This document shows, piece after piece, positions 1 to 8,755 of a stretch of DNA of 64,000 nucleotides. Location: contig NZ_MUYJ01000001.1 of NCBI RefSeq assembly GCF_002155695.1, positions 62,001 to 126,000 of the forward strand. Direction: 5' to 3'. The notes beneath the pieces were generated by a model. The model was not told the DNA's origin. It did no database searches and worked only from the letters and a program-made list of their open reading frames with translations. This DNA comes from Erythrobacter tepidarius. Lineage in GTDB: Bacteria; Pseudomonadota; Alphaproteobacteria; Sphingomonadales; Sphingomonadaceae. Each line of letters begins with the position of its first letter. Position 1 is the stretch's first letter. Made by a program: the position numbers and the translations under genes.

Positions 1-1772
1 GCGACCAGCACAATGAGCTGGCCGTCACCTTCCGCACCGCAACCGATGGCCCCGCGCGCGAGCTGACGGTGCGCTTCCGCGCTTTCGATAGCGGCATTGG
101 CTTTCGCTACGAGCTGGCCGAGCAGGATGCGCTGCGGGGCGAGATCGCCATCGTCGAGGAGCTGACCCAGTTCGCCGTCGGGGAGCGGACCAGCATGTGG
201 TACACGCCTTCCGACGAGTTTAACCGTTACGAATATCTCACCCGCACCGCGCCCGCCGGCAAGGTTGACGATGCGCACACGCCCGCAACCTTTCGCAGCG
301 AGAGCGGCATCCACTTCAGCATCCACGAGGCCGCGCTGGTCGATTATTCGGCCATGTCGCTCGGCGCGCTGCGGCCCGGCACCTTCGAGGCGCGGCTGAG
401 GAACTGGCAGGGCGGGCCGAAGGTGAAGACCAAGGCGCCGTTCACCAGCCCGTGGCGCACGATCCAGATCGCGCCCGATGCGGTGGGCCTGATCAATTCC
501 GACATCATCCTCAACCTCAACGAGCCCAACAAGCTCGGCGACGTTTCCTGGGTGGAGCCGGGCAAGTATGTCGGCATCTGGTGGGCAATGCATATCCGCG
601 ATCGCACCTGGGGCCGCGAGGGCATCCACGGGGCGACGACCGAGGAGACGAAGCGCTACATCGATTTCGCCGCCAGACACGGCTTTGCCGGGGTGCTGGT
701 GGAGGGCTGGAACATCGGCTGGGACGGCGACTGGTTCAACAATGGCGATCTGTTCCGCTTCACCGAGCCGATGCCCGATTTCGATCTCGAGGAACTGGGC
801 CGCTATGCCCGCTCCAAGGGCGTGCGCCTGATCGGCCATCATGAAACTTCGGCCAACATCACCAATTATGAAAAGCAGATGGAGGCCGCCTTCGACCTGT
901 ATGAGAAGGTGGGCGTGCGCCAGGTCAAGACCGGCTATGTCGCCGACGCGGGCGATGCGGTGCGGATCGATGACAAGGGCATCCGCCGCTACGAATGGCA
1001 CGACAGCCAGTTCATGGTGCGCCATCACCTGAAGGTCGTGCAGGAGGCCGCCAAGCGCCGGATCTCGATCAACGCGCACGAGCCGGTCAAGGACACGGGC
1101 CTCAGGCGCACCTATCCCAACTGGATGACCCGCGAGGGTGCACGCGGGATGGAGTTCAACGCCTGGGGCTCGCCCCCCAATCCGCCCAACCACGAGGCGA
1201 TGCTCGCCTTCACCCGGATGCTGGCGGGGCCGATGGACTTCACCCCCGGCATCTTCGATCTCAGGCCCAACGAACGCCCCCCGCTGCGCCCCGACATGCC
1301 TCGCGGCGATCCGGCGAATCGTCCGCAGACGACGCTCGCCAAGCAGCTCGCGCTTTATGTGGTGCTCTATTCGCCGCTGCAAATGGCCGCCGACCTGCCC
1401 GAGAATTACGAAGCGCGGATGGACGCCTTCCAGTTCATCAAGGATGTCGAGGCCGACTGGGAGCAGTCGATCGCACTCGCCGGCGAGATCGGCGAATATG
1501 TCGCCTTCGCGCGGCAGGGCAGGAAGTCGAAGGAATGGTTCCTCGGCGCGGTGACCGATGAGAACCCGCGCGACCTTTCACTGCCGCTCAGCTTTCTTGC
1601 GAAGGGCAAGAAGTACCGTGCGCAGATCTACCGCGACGGGCCGGACGCGGATTGGGACACCAATCCCTATGCCATCGTGATCGAGGAGAAGCTGGTGACC
1701 GGTGGCGAGAGCTTCGCCGTGCGGCTGGCCCCTGGTGGCGGGGTCGCGGTGCGGTTTGTGCCGGTGAAGTGA
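1..1772 (+). CDS. Glycoside hydrolase family 97 (alpha-glucosidase/alpha-galactosidase type), 5' end outside the window
   Basis: The reading frame is open from base 3, upstream of the first internal start, so this is the C-terminal ~590 residues of a longer secreted or periplasmic hydrolase. The first residues visible (AFDSGIGFRYE) are the end of the GH97 N-terminal beta-sandwich. The TIM barrel follows with GVLVEGWNIGWDGDW, the metal-ligand motif GHHE, and the catalytic-region sequence SINAHEPVKDTGLRRTYPNW. A short C-terminal beta domain ends in VAVRFVPV. GH97 enzymes are calcium-dependent exo-glycosidases. The sequence alone does not tell an inverting alpha-glucosidase from a retaining alpha-galactosidase. 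It has no evident link to the photosynthesis genes. Confidence 0.9.
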   Translation, partial: DQHNELAVTFRTATDGPARELTVRFRAFDSGIGFRYELAEQDALRGEIAIVEELTQFAVGERTSMWYTPSDEFNRYEYLTRTAPAGKVDDAHTPATFRSESGIHFSIHEAALVDYSAMSLGALRPGTFEARLRNWQGGPKVKTKAPFTSPWRTIQIAPDAVGLINSDIILNLNEPNKLGDVSWVEPGKYVGIWWAMHIRDRTWGREGIHGATTEETKRYIDFAARHGFAGVLVEGWNIGWDGDWFNNGDLFRFTEPMPDFDLEELGRYARSKGVRLIGHHETSANITNYEKQMEAAFDLYEKVGVRQVKTGYVADAGDAVRIDDKGIRRYEWHDSQFMVRHHLKVVQEAAKRRISINAHEPVKDTGLRRTYPNWMTREGARGMEFNAWGSPPNPPNHEAMLAFTRMLAGPMDFTPGIFDLRPNERPPLRPDMPRGDPANRPQTTLAKQLALYVVLYSPLQMAADLPENYEARMDAFQFIKDVEADWEQSIALAGEIGEYVAFARQGRKSKEWFLGAVTDENPRDLSLPLSFLAKGKKYRAQIYRDGPDADWDTNPYAIVIEEKLVTGGESFAVRLAPGGGVAVRFVPVK

Positions 1773-1980
1773 GGGGGGAGGGGAAGAGCCTCGATCTTCC
1801 GTCTTTTCAGTTCTGACCCGTTACCCTGCTTCTTTCCGATCCGCGGGGGAGGGATGAAGGTAACGTGGCCCCGGAACCTCGGCCCGCGCCAGGGCAGGCA
1901 AGTCCGGGGCTACGAGTGAGGAAACGGCGGCTTCGGTCTCGCTTCGGCCAAAAGCTGCCGTTCCGCTGTCGACCCCGAAC
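1773..1980. other. Intergenic spacer between the GH97 gene and the mercury module
   Basis: About 200 bases without a credible gene. No strong hairpin followed by a T-run was seen. It marks the change from high-GC chromosomal sequence to the less GC-rich mercury module. Confidence 0.5.
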
Positions 1981-2196
1981 CTATCGGTCGTTGCAGCAAA
2001 TGCCCTGCTGGATTGGAGGGCATGGCACCGTCCCGTAGGAACAGAATACGCAGCAGTCGCCTTGCAGAGGTTTTAGTCGGGTGCCGCAGCCCGAACATGC
2101 GTAGAAGAACCAGCAAGCGTCAGTCGGCATGACCTCATCCTTTTCAGTGCCACAATCGGGACACCTTATTCGAGAGAGCAGGATAGGGTCAGACAT
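1981..2196 (-). CDS. Small cysteine-rich protein (GDCC...CPP motif) in the mercury operon
   Basis: A 71-residue protein with 11 cysteines (C12, C15, C28, C34, C37, C48, C49, C52, C59, C67, C68). The first five resemble zinc-ribbon pairs (CPDC, CSGC). The second half carries the motif GDCCVFCSYGTVPCPPIQ, which I recognise as a conserved small hypothetical protein found next to merT-like transporters; its biochemical role is not known to me. Its ATG overlaps the merT stop by 8 bases (ATGTCTGA), so the two are translationally coupled. A soluble metal-binding or Hg-buffering role is a plausible inference from cysteine content and context, not a demonstrated one. Confidence 0.75.
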   Translation of the reverse strand: MSDPILLSRIRCPDCGTEKDEVMPTDACWFFYACSGCGTRLKPLQGDCCVFCSYGTVPCPPIQQGICCNDR

Positions 2197-2536
2197 AGAT
2201 TATGGCTCCTGCGAACAGAGCGGTGCCGAGTAACAATCCGATGGTAGTCAGCGCCCTGAAGATTGGGCTGCCACAGGACGCATCCGACGGACAAGTGCGT
2301 GCGAGCCGGAATTGCCAGACAAGGCGCCCCGCCCCTACCAGCAGCAGCACAGCTGCAATCACTAATAAAGGGGCTCGGTAAGGCGCGAAAATCGGTGCGA
2401 TGCTGCCGAGCCAGGCGGTGCCTAGGCCCGCGGATGCAAGCATCAGGGGCAACGCGCAGCACGTCGCCGCGCCGAAGGAGGCAAGCACGCCCCCGCAGGT
2501 TGCCAATCCGCTCAACCAATTCTGAATGCTGCGCAT
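2189..2536 (-). CDS. merT: Mercuric ion transport protein MerT
   Basis: Inner-membrane importer of Hg(II), 115 residues, the usual MerT length. Three hydrophobic segments are visible (about 12-34, 45-75, 95-115). The vicinal pair C26-C27 in the first segment (GAATCCALP) and the second pair C82/C88 in the cytoplasmic loop (TCPSDASC) match the metal-relay cysteines of MerT. It is divergent from merR and reads from the MerR-type promoter at 2571-2601. No merP or merA follows, so the operon imports Hg(II) but shows no means of reducing it inside this window. Confidence 0.9.
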   Translation of the reverse strand: MRSIQNWLSGLATCGGVLASFGAATCCALPLMLASAGLGTAWLGSIAPIFAPYRAPLLVIAAVLLLVGAGRLVWQFRLARTCPSDASCGSPIFRALTTIGLLLGTALFAGAIIYV

Positions 2537-2570
2537 AACCTATGCCTTCGCATGACTTTGCTCGGCTCTT

Positions 2571-2601
2571 CTTCTACACTCTGTAGCGGCTACAGGCTCA
2601 A
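2571..2601 (-). promoter_or_regulatory. MerR-type promoter/operator of merT
   Basis: On the minus strand, -35 TTGAGC (2601-2596) and -10 TAGAAG (2576-2571) are separated by 19 bp, the overlong spacer typical of promoters untwisted by MerR. The spacer contains a perfect dyad, CTGTAG-CCG-CTACAG (2581-2595), as expected for a MerR dimer site. It lies between the divergent merT and merR genes. Confidence 0.85.
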
Positions 2602-2612
2602 GAGGTCTTCCC

Positions 2613-3002
2613 ATGAAGATCGGCGCGGTGTCGGAATTGACTGGCTGCAACATCGAAACAATCCGCTATTACGAACGCATCGGGTTACTCGCTGCACCGC
2701 CACGCAGGGGATCTTATCGCGATTATGGACCTTCGGATGTGGATCGGCTGAGGTTCGTTCGGCGCGGCCGCGAACTCGGGTTTTCGTTGGAGGAAATCGG
2801 AACTCTGTTAGACTTGGCCCCACAAGATGGAGCCACTTGCGAGACTGTTCAGACCCTTGCTGAACAACATCTGCGCAATCTCCGAGCCAAGCTGGCAGAC
2901 CTTATAAAGATCGAGACCGCCCTCGCCCATCTCGTTGCGCAGTGCGGCACTCGTCCTAATAATTACTGCCCGGTGGTCGAATTCCTGGCGAGAGAATTCT
3001 GA
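2613..3002 (+). CDS. merR: MerR-family mercury-responsive transcriptional regulator
   Basis: A 129-residue activator/repressor with an N-terminal winged helix (KIGAVSELTGCNIETIRYYE) and a C-terminal dimerisation helix. The three mercury-ligand cysteines C76, C111 and C119 are kept with spacings of 35 and 8, matching C82/C117/C126 of classical MerR closely. This supports Hg(II) sensing rather than Zn, Cu or redox sensing. It reads away from merT and probably controls the 19-bp-spacer promoter at 2571-2601. The base composition is visibly less GC-rich than the surrounding genes. Confidence 0.9.
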   Translation: MKIGAVSELTGCNIETIRYYERIGLLAAPPRRGSYRDYGPSDVDRLRFVRRGRELGFSLEEIGTLLDLAPQDGATCETVQTLAEQHLRNLRAKLADLIKIETALAHLVAQCGTRPNNYCPVVEFLAREF

Positions 3003-3110
3003 CCAAGGGTCGAGTAGCCGACCTTCAGCTTTCTACCCACTTGCCGCCATTTCTGACCTGAAGGACACGGCTCGAAGGCGGACATCGAGCGCCTCCCCCC
3101 GCCCCGAACG

Positions 3111-3148
3111 AAAAGAGGACGGACACCTCCTCCAAGGCGTCCGTCCTC
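3111..3148 (-). terminator. Rho-independent terminator of the bchF...hemA operon
   Basis: Read on the minus strand, GAGGACGGAC (3148-3139) pairs with GTCCGTCCTC (3124-3115), followed directly by TTTT (3114-3111). The stem extends a few more pairs inward. It lies 52 bases after the hemA stop and ends the ~16-kb leftward operon. Confidence 0.85.
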
Positions 3149-3199
3149 GCGCGCTCCCGTCCGCGGGTGAATCGGCCATCGGCAGTCCGTCGCGCAGGC

Positions 3200-4420
3200 T
3201 CAGGCGGCTTTTTCCATCCGCGCCAGTTCGCAGTGCGACCAGATCTCCGACAAGGCCTTGATCAGGCGGTCGATATCGTCCTCGGTGTGGACCGGCGAGG
3301 GCGTGACACGCAGCCTTTCGGTCCCCACCGGAACGGTCGGGTAGTTGATCGGCTGCACATAGATGCCGTGATTGTCCATCAGCCAGTCGCTGATCCTCTT
3401 GCACTTCTTGGCGTCCCCAACCATCACCGGGATGATGTGGCTCGGGTTGTCGAGGTGGGGAATTCCCATCAAGTCGAGCTTGCGGCGCACCTGCGCGACG
3501 CGTTCCTGCTGGAGTTCGCGCTCGACACTCGAGGTCTTGAGGTGGCGGATGCTCGCCGCCGCGCCTGCGGCGATGGCGGGGGGCAGCGCGGTCGAGAAGA
3601 TGAAGCCGCTCGCGAATGAACGCACGAAATCGACGAGGTTGGCGCTCGCCGCGATGTAGCCGCCCATCACCCCGAAGGCCTTGCCCAGGGTGCCTTCGAT
3701 CACGGTGATGCGGTCCATCAGCCCTTCGCGCTCGGCAATCCCGCCGCCGCGCGGGCCGTAGAGGCCGACGGCGTGAACCTCGTCGATATAGCTCATCGCG
3801 CCGTGCTTCTCGCACACGTCGAGGATGTCGGCGATGGGGGCGATGTCGCCGTCCATCGAATAGACGGATTCGAAGGCGACCAGCTTGGGCACTTCGGGGC
3901 CGTATTGCGACAGGAGTTCGTCGAGATGGGCGACATCGTTGTGACGAAAGATCTTGTAAGGCGCGCGGCTGTAGCGGATGCCTTCGATCATCGACGCGTG
4001 GTTGAGCGCATCGGAGAACACGACGCAGCCCGGAATCCGGCCCGCCAGCGTGCCGAGCGCCGCCCAGTTCGAGACATAGCCAGAGGTGAACAGCAGCGCG
4101 GCTTCCTTGTTGTGCAGATCGGCCAGCTCGCGTTCGAGCAGCACGTGATAGTGGTTCGTGCCCGATATGTTGCGCGTCCCGCCCGCGCCCGCGCCGCACT
4201 CGTCGAGGCAATCATGCATCGCCTTTAGCACTGCCGGGTGCTGACCCATGCCGAGATAGTCGTTCGAGCACCACACCGTCACTGCCTGGGTGCCTTCGGC
4301 GATGAAGCGGGTGGCATGCGGGAACCTGCCGCGATGGCGCTTGATATCGGTGAAGACACGATACCGCCCGTCGGCCCGCACGGCATCCAGCTCGCCGGCG
4401 AAGAAGGCTTCGAAGTCCAT
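3200..4420 (-). CDS. hemA: 5-aminolevulinate synthase
   Basis: PLP enzyme condensing glycine and succinyl-CoA to 5-aminolevulinate, the first step of tetrapyrrole synthesis (C4 pathway of alphaproteobacteria). 406 residues, the normal length, beginning [12 protein letters not shown] and including the cofactor motifs [24 protein letters not shown] and the PLP-lysine motif [10 protein letters not shown] chose the ATG at 4420 because the protein then starts as in the family and GAGAG lies 8 bases upstream. An in-frame ATG at 4441 is possible. It is the last gene of the leftward puh/bch operon, downstream of puhE, and is followed by a terminator. Other hemA or heme supply genes may exist elsewhere. 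Confidence 0.95.
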   Translation of the reverse strand: MDFEAFFAGELDAVRADGRYRVFTDIKRHRGRFPHATRFIAEGTQAVTVWCSNDYLGMGQHPAVLKAMHDCLDECGAGAGGTRNISGTNHYHVLLERELADLHNKEAALLFTSGYVSNWAALGTLAGRIPGCVVFSDALNHASMIEGIRYSRAPYKIFRHNDVAHLDELLSQYGPEVPKLVAFESVYSMDGDIAPIADILDVCEKHGAMSYIDEVHAVGLYGPRGGGIAEREGLMDRITVIEGTLGKAFGVMGGYIAASANLVDFVRSFASGFIFSTALPPAIAAGAAASIRHLKTSSVERELQQERVAQVRRKLDLMGIPHLDNPSHIIPVMVGDAKKCKRISDWLMDNHGIYVQPINYPTVPVGTERLRVTPSPVHTEDDIDRLIKALSEIWSHCELARMEKAA

Positions 4421-4451
4421 GGGTTTTCTCTCTGTTTCCATGATTATTTTC

Positions 4452-5246
4452 TCATTTCCCGGAGCTTTGCGCAGGGGCCTTGCGCTGTCGAAGGGCCCAG
4501 CCCCACAGCATTCCGTCGCGGAATGGCAGGGCCAGGAACAGGTGTTCGAGCACGCCGAGCAGCGCCAGTGTGGCGAGCAGACTGGCGCCGACCATCTCGG
4601 CGCTGCCGACCGGCGCGGCAAGCGCCCGCTGCGCGAACCACCAGGTCACCGCCGCGATGCCGAGGATCGACACCGCCAGCAGCGCTGTCATGCGGTTGCG
4701 ACCGAAATAGGTCTTGAGATAGGCGAGATGCTCGGGCAGCATTTCCGAGGAGGTGTTGGGCACGCCCACGAAGAGATTGATCTTCGAAGTCAGCCGCATC
4801 GCGAACATCAGCACGAACACCGTCGCGCCGATCTGGTTGGGAACATCCCACGACAACGAGATCAGCAGCAGCGCGGTCAGCGCCAGCGCGACTTCGTGGT
4901 GCATCACCGTGGACGCGGCTTGGCGAAAGCGCGCCAGCCCGGTGAGCGAGGGATCGCTCGGCCCGCGGCGTGGACCGGCCGCGGCCCCGGTGAGAAAGGC
5001 CAGCTCGTGCCAGCCCCACACCATCAGCGCGCCGATGAAGCCGAGATAGATCGCCCACACCTCGGCAACAAGCGAGGCGACGAGGATCACCACCAGGCCG
5101 GTGATGCCGGCAACGCCGCCAATCATCATTGCCCGGGTGAAGGTGGCGCGTTCGCGGTTGTCCGCCCACGCGATCAGGCCGGTGGCGATGAACCAGATCG
5201 CCACCGTCACGAAGAACGGAACAATATGGCCTTCCCAGCTTACCAC
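4452..5246 (-). CDS. puhE: Photosynthetic complex assembly protein PuhE (DUF3623)
   Basis: A 264-residue polytopic membrane protein (about seven hydrophobic segments) matching the PuhE family, with [16 protein letters not shown] and [15 protein letters not shown] as recognisable conserved stretches. PuhE takes part in assembly of the RC-LH1 core and affects bacteriochlorophyll levels; its exact biochemistry is unsettled. It starts with GTG, overlapping the acsF stop by 7 bases, so translation is probably coupled. It sits between acsF and hemA, a common PGC order. Confidence 0.9.
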   Translation of the reverse strand: MVSWEGHIVPFFVTVAIWFIATGLIAWADNRERATFTRAMMIGGVAGITGLVVILVASLVAEVWAIYLGFIGALMVWGWHELAFLTGAAAGPRRGPSDPSLTGLARFRQAASTVMHHEVALALTALLLISLSWDVPNQIGATVFVLMFAMRLTSKINLFVGVPNTSSEMLPEHLAYLKTYFGRNRMTALLAVSILGIAAVTWWFAQRALAAPVGSAEMVGASLLATLALLGVLEHLFLALPFRDGMLWGWALRQRKAPAQSSGK

Positions 5247-6322
5247 GCCGGTTGCAGCCTGATCGCGCGGGGCAGGGTGTTCGATCTGGTCGGGTGGAGA
5301 TAGAGCCGCGCGAAGTTGAACGCGGCCCCCGCCATGCCCGAGACACGCAGGGCAAGGCCGGTCAGCCCGCCGCGGGCCTTGCCTTGCTCGATCCGCACCG
5401 CCGCGAGGCGCAGTCTCTCCATCCGGCTGTGGAAGGCCGGGCTGTCGATGTCCAGCTCGACCGGATAGACCTGACGGGTGATCTGGTTGCAGACCGCGAA
5501 CACCTGCCAGTCATAATCGGTCGGATTGATGCCGAGCGCCCTATGGAACGCCGGACGCGCGTGATCGCGCACATACATCGTGGCATACACGGCCACGAGG
5601 AAGAAGCGGATCCACAGCTTGTTGAACCCGGTCAGCAGCTTGGGATCGGCGCGCATGATCATGGCGAAGGCCTCGCCATGGCGGAACTCGTCATTGCACC
5701 ACTGTTCGAACCAGTCGAAGATCGGGTGGAACTTGTATTGCGGGTTCTTCGCCAGCTGCCGGTAGATCGTGATGTAGCGCGCGTAGCCGATCTTTTCCGA
5801 CAGATAGACCGAGTAGAAAATGAACTTCGGCTTGAAATAGTGGTATTTCTTGGACTTGGTCAGGAAGCCCAGATTGATCCCGATCCCGGAATCCTTCAGC
5901 GTTTCGTTGATGAAGCCGGCATGGCGGCTTTCATCGCGCGCCAGCAGCTTGAACAGCTGCTTCATGTCGGGGTTCTTGGTGCGCCGGGCGATTTCCGCAT
6001 AGAGGATGCAGCCGGAAAATTCCGAGGTCAGCGAGCTCACCAGAAAATCGATGAACTCGGCGCGCAGCTCGGGTTCGAGCGCCTCGATCACGCCGTTGAA
6101 ACTCGCGTTCTTGCGGAAGTGCTTCTTGTTGGGATCGGCCAGCATGTCGGCCATCAGCTGATCCCACTCGGCGCGCACCGGACCGACATCGATCTTGTCG
6201 AGCGCATCGAAATCGGTGGTGTAGAACCGGGGGGAGAGCACCGTCTCATGGGTCGCCATCGCCAGCGTGTCGGGCTTCGCGGCATCCTTGCCTGGGGCGG
6301 TGATGGTCGAATGGGCGTTCAT
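5240..6322 (-). CDS. acsF: Mg-protoporphyrin IX monomethyl ester (oxidative) cyclase, aerobic
   Basis: Di-iron membrane-associated oxygenase that forms ring E of (bacterio)chlorophyll using O2. 360 residues. Diiron ligands are visible: E101 in the first helix pair, E131 and H134 in DESRHAGF, and the second E..RH in [11 protein letters not shown]. Its presence and the absence of bchE in the window indicate oxygen-dependent bacteriochlorophyll synthesis, as expected for an aerobic phototroph. The start ATG overlaps the upstream gene's stop (ATGA), and the stop overlaps puhE. Confidence 0.95.
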   Translation of the reverse strand: MNAHSTITAPGKDAAKPDTLAMATHETVLSPRFYTTDFDALDKIDVGPVRAEWDQLMADMLADPNKKHFRKNASFNGVIEALEPELRAEFIDFLVSSLTSEFSGCILYAEIARRTKNPDMKQLFKLLARDESRHAGFINETLKDSGIGINLGFLTKSKKYHYFKPKFIFYSVYLSEKIGYARYITIYRQLAKNPQYKFHPIFDWFEQWCNDEFRHGEAFAMIMRADPKLLTGFNKLWIRFFLVAVYATMYVRDHARPAFHRALGINPTDYDWQVFAVCNQITRQVYPVELDIDSPAFHSRMERLRLAAVRIEQGKARGGLTGLALRVSGMAGAAFNFARLYLHPTRSNTLPRAIRLQPAW

Positions 6323-6627
6323 CTCAGGCTCCCGGGGTTGAAACTGACTTCATAGAGTTCGGTAAGATCGAAATAGGCGGCCAGCCTGGTCCAGGCTCTG
6401 GTGAAGGCGTTGGCCCGCTTGACGGTTGCCAGACGGGTAAACCGGAGGCTCTGCCCGAAATCGACCGTCACCGGTGCGCCGTGCACCTGCACCTCGTCTC
6501 CGGGGTAGAGCGGGATATCGCCCTCCAGCTCGACATGGGCGTGGAAGTGTTCCGGACTCTGCTCGATCGTGATCGTGCAGGGCACATCGAAGCGGCGCGG
6601 ACCCTCGCCGAGGAACAGCAGTGCCAT
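6319..6627 (-). CDS. Conserved PGC small protein, unknown function (102 aa)
   Basis: A 102-residue soluble protein with no membrane segment, wedged between puhC and acsF with ATGA overlaps on both sides, so it is translated with the assembly genes. It starts [14 protein letters not shown] and has a beta-rich middle ([22 protein letters not shown]). I do not recognise a named domain. The position beside acsF and puhC suggests a role in cyclase function or RC-LH1 assembly, but this is contextual inference only. The in-frame upstream extension toward 6750 is part of puhC in another frame and was excluded. Confidence 0.8.
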   Translation of the reverse strand: MALLFLGEGPRRFDVPCTITIEQSPEHFHAHVELEGDIPLYPGDEVQVHGAPVTVDFGQSLRFTRLATVKRANAFTRAWTRLAAYFDLTELYEVSFNPGSLR

Positions 6628-7112
6628 CAGCGTGTCTCCTTCCGCGGCAGCAGGCCGGCATAGACCGCGCGGTTGTCCGGCCCGAAGGAGGAGACCTCGA
6701 CCCGGAAACCCGTGGCCGGATCGCTCAGCGTCATGCCGCCATCGTCCCACTCGGTGAGCTGGAACGGCACTTCCGGCCCGAGTCCGCGGATGCGGCGCTG
6801 GTGAACGAGGCTGCGCACGGTGGCGCGAATGAAGCCGCCCTGGCCCGGGGTGAAACGGCCGAGCACCATCGTCCGATCGCCGTCTTCCACGCGCACCGTG
6901 CCGTCCGGCTCGTCGAAGAAGCGCAAGCTGCGCTCGGCCACCGGCTTGATCCCGGCTTCGGCGCGGGCCACCTCGGGAATGGCGCTGCGTTCGAAAAAGC
7001 CGAGCCGAACCGAGGCGGTGAGCACCAGCGAGATCAGCACGATCCCGCCCATCAGCATCAGCGGCGCCTTGTGGACCGTGACTTCGTCCCTCTCGTATTC
7101 GCGGACGATCAT
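6627..7112 (-). CDS. puhC: Photosynthetic complex assembly protein PuhC
   Basis: A 161-residue protein with a short cytoplasmic N-terminus, one transmembrane helix (about 17-38, LMLMGGIVLISLVLTAS) and a periplasmic beta-rich domain containing LGRFTPGQGGFIRA. It is involved in organising LH1 around the reaction centre (family knowledge). Its ATG overlaps the puhB stop and its stop overlaps orf102, consistent with coupled expression in the puhABC order. Confidence 0.9.
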   Translation of the reverse strand: MIVREYERDEVTVHKAPLMLMGGIVLISLVLTASVRLGFFERSAIPEVARAEAGIKPVAERSLRFFDEPDGTVRVEDGDRTMVLGRFTPGQGGFIRATVRSLVHQRRIRGLGPEVPFQLTEWDDGGMTLSDPATGFRVEVSSFGPDNRAVYAGLLPRKETR

Positions 7113-7885
7113 GCGGGGACTCCCTCCAATCCCTGATCGCTCAGCCCGGGGTCGCCCCCCCGTTTGGTCAGCGCGGCCCGCGCAAGCGCCGGGGCGGCAA
7201 CCGGGGCATGATGGCCGGCTGGGGCAGCCTCATCCTTGATTTCCGTCAAATTCAGTTCGATCTCGCCGAATTGCGCGCGCACCTGCGCGATCATCTGGGC
7301 AACGGCCGCGGCATCGGGCACGGCGCGCAGCATCGGCTGCGGCATGGCATAGCGCCACGGGCGCACGTGCGGCCACAGCAGGACATAGCCGAGCAGCCGT
7401 TCGCCGCCGAGCTCAAGCGCGATATCGCCATGGCCACGCGGACGCGGGCGCAGATGCGCCGCCTTGACCTGCTTCAGCGGCAGGTTGATCCGCGTCTCGA
7501 TTGCCATCCCGATGCGCATGATCAGCCGCACGTCGGTAAGGATGTAGAGCGTGCTGCGCGCGCTCAGCCAGGCGAGCAGGTAGAGCAGCGCCACCAGCAC
7601 CACGCCGGCACCGGCCGCAAACAGCGCCGCACCAGTGTTGCCCAGCACCACCCCGATCACCGCCAGTGCGGCCATGTAGAGGCCGGCCTTACGGGCATGG
7701 AAGGCGGTGCGCGCGAGCAGAGCGACGTCGGGACGGCCCTTCCACAGCACCTTTTCGTCGGGCGCCGGGGTGCCGAGCCGGTCACCGTGGGCGGTCGGCC
7801 CATCGTTTTCCAGCTCGGCATGGTCGATCCCGCCGAGCCGCGCCATATCGGTCGCTGCCCGCGCCGCGGTTTCCGTCAGAGCCAC
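7109..7885 (-). CDS. puhB: Photosynthetic complex assembly protein PuhB
   Basis: A 258-residue membrane protein with a PH-like domain: KVLWKGRPD at about residue 44, two adjacent membrane segments (~68-108), then RSTLYILTDVRLIMRIGMAI. PuhB dimerises and helps reaction-centre assembly, interacting with PuhA (family knowledge). The start is a GTG with AAAGGG 7 bases upstream, overlapping the puhA stop by 10 bases. A proline/alanine-rich C-terminal tail (~210-258) is longer than I expect and looks disordered. Confidence 0.9.
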   Translation of the reverse strand: MALTETAARAATDMARLGGIDHAELENDGPTAHGDRLGTPAPDEKVLWKGRPDVALLARTAFHARKAGLYMAALAVIGVVLGNTGAALFAAGAGVVLVALLYLLAWLSARSTLYILTDVRLIMRIGMAIETRINLPLKQVKAAHLRPRPRGHGDIALELGGERLLGYVLLWPHVRPWRYAMPQPMLRAVPDAAAVAQMIAQVRAQFGEIELNLTEIKDEAAPAGHHAPVAAPALARAALTKRGGDPGLSDQGLEGVPA

Positions 7886-8682
7886 GGTTCGGCCCTTTCC
7901 GGGGTCGCATACAGGTAGCCGCCGCCGTAGTAGGCCTGCACGCGGTCTTCCTCGTAGCGGGTGATGATGCCCGGGGTTTCCAGGCTCGGGACATCTTCGA
8001 ACTGGGCGGAGGTGATCGCGTCGATTTCGACAAACTTGGGCTTGTCGTCGACGATCGGGAGCAGCGCATCGAGCAGGCCGTTGCCGTGCACCACGGCGAC
8101 CATCATCGGAGCGAGCACCTTCTTGCCGCTGTTGGTTTCGACTTCGAGATAGCGGATGATGTGTTCGGCCTGATCGACCCAGATGTCGCTCACCTTGCCC
8201 ACGGTCACGCCATCGGCGGCCACCACCGGCCAGCCGATCAGCTGCGGATCTTCGGGCGAGACCACCAGTTCGTGGCTGTTGGCGATCGGCACGATGCGCG
8301 GACGCCCGTCATAGGTAAGGTCGGGATATTTCGCACGGTTGGCCCAGGCCGCCGGCCCCATGCCGTCCTTCATCGGATTACCGGTCGGCACCCAGGGTGC
8401 GCCAGCCGCGTTGAAGGCCTGCACCGCGGGCACGTTGATGTCATCGCGCGGGACATCCTCGGGCACATAGGTGCCGCGACCATTGGGCAGCCGGAAGGTT
8501 TTCTTGCCGGTGTCGAACAGGCTGCCGGGGTGGATCTTGCCGGTCTGCTCGTCCTCGAGCGGGTAACCCTCGCGGCGGCTTTCCTTGTTGAGATAGAACA
8601 CCAGCGCGATGAAGAAGCCCAGGAACAGCAGAAAGGCGAGTTCGGCCACATCGAATGTGCCGACGATATAGGCGTGGTTCAT
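7876..8682 (-). CDS. puhA: Photosynthetic reaction centre H subunit
   Basis: 268 residues: one N-terminal transmembrane helix (about 13-32, LAFLLFLGFFIALVFYL) and a large cytoplasmic PRC-barrel domain (PRIVPIANSHELVVSPEDP, GKVSDIWVDQAEHIIRYLEV). It caps the L/M core and guides proton uptake to the QB site. The ATG has AGAGGA upstream. It is separated from lhaA by 73 bases, the widest gap in this part of the operon, where an internal promoter could lie, although I see no clear one. Confidence 0.96.
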   Translation of the reverse strand: MNHAYIVGTFDVAELAFLLFLGFFIALVFYLNKESRREGYPLEDEQTGKIHPGSLFDTGKKTFRLPNGRGTYVPEDVPRDDINVPAVQAFNAAGAPWVPTGNPMKDGMGPAAWANRAKYPDLTYDGRPRIVPIANSHELVVSPEDPQLIGWPVVAADGVTVGKVSDIWVDQAEHIIRYLEVETNSGKKVLAPMMVAVVHGNGLLDALLPIVDDKPKFVEIDAITSAQFEDVPSLETPGIITRYEEDRVQAYYGGGYLYATPERAEPWL

Positions 8683-8755
8683 TTCACGTTCCTCTCATGA
8701 ATTGGGTCGGCTGAGGCGGAGCCGGGCAGGACGGGGGACAGGCAGGCACGGGCAA

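Noticed and set aside
4421-4621. N-terminal extension of hemA to 4621
   Set aside because: The extra residues are puhE in another frame; ALA synthase homology begins at MDFEAFF (4420).
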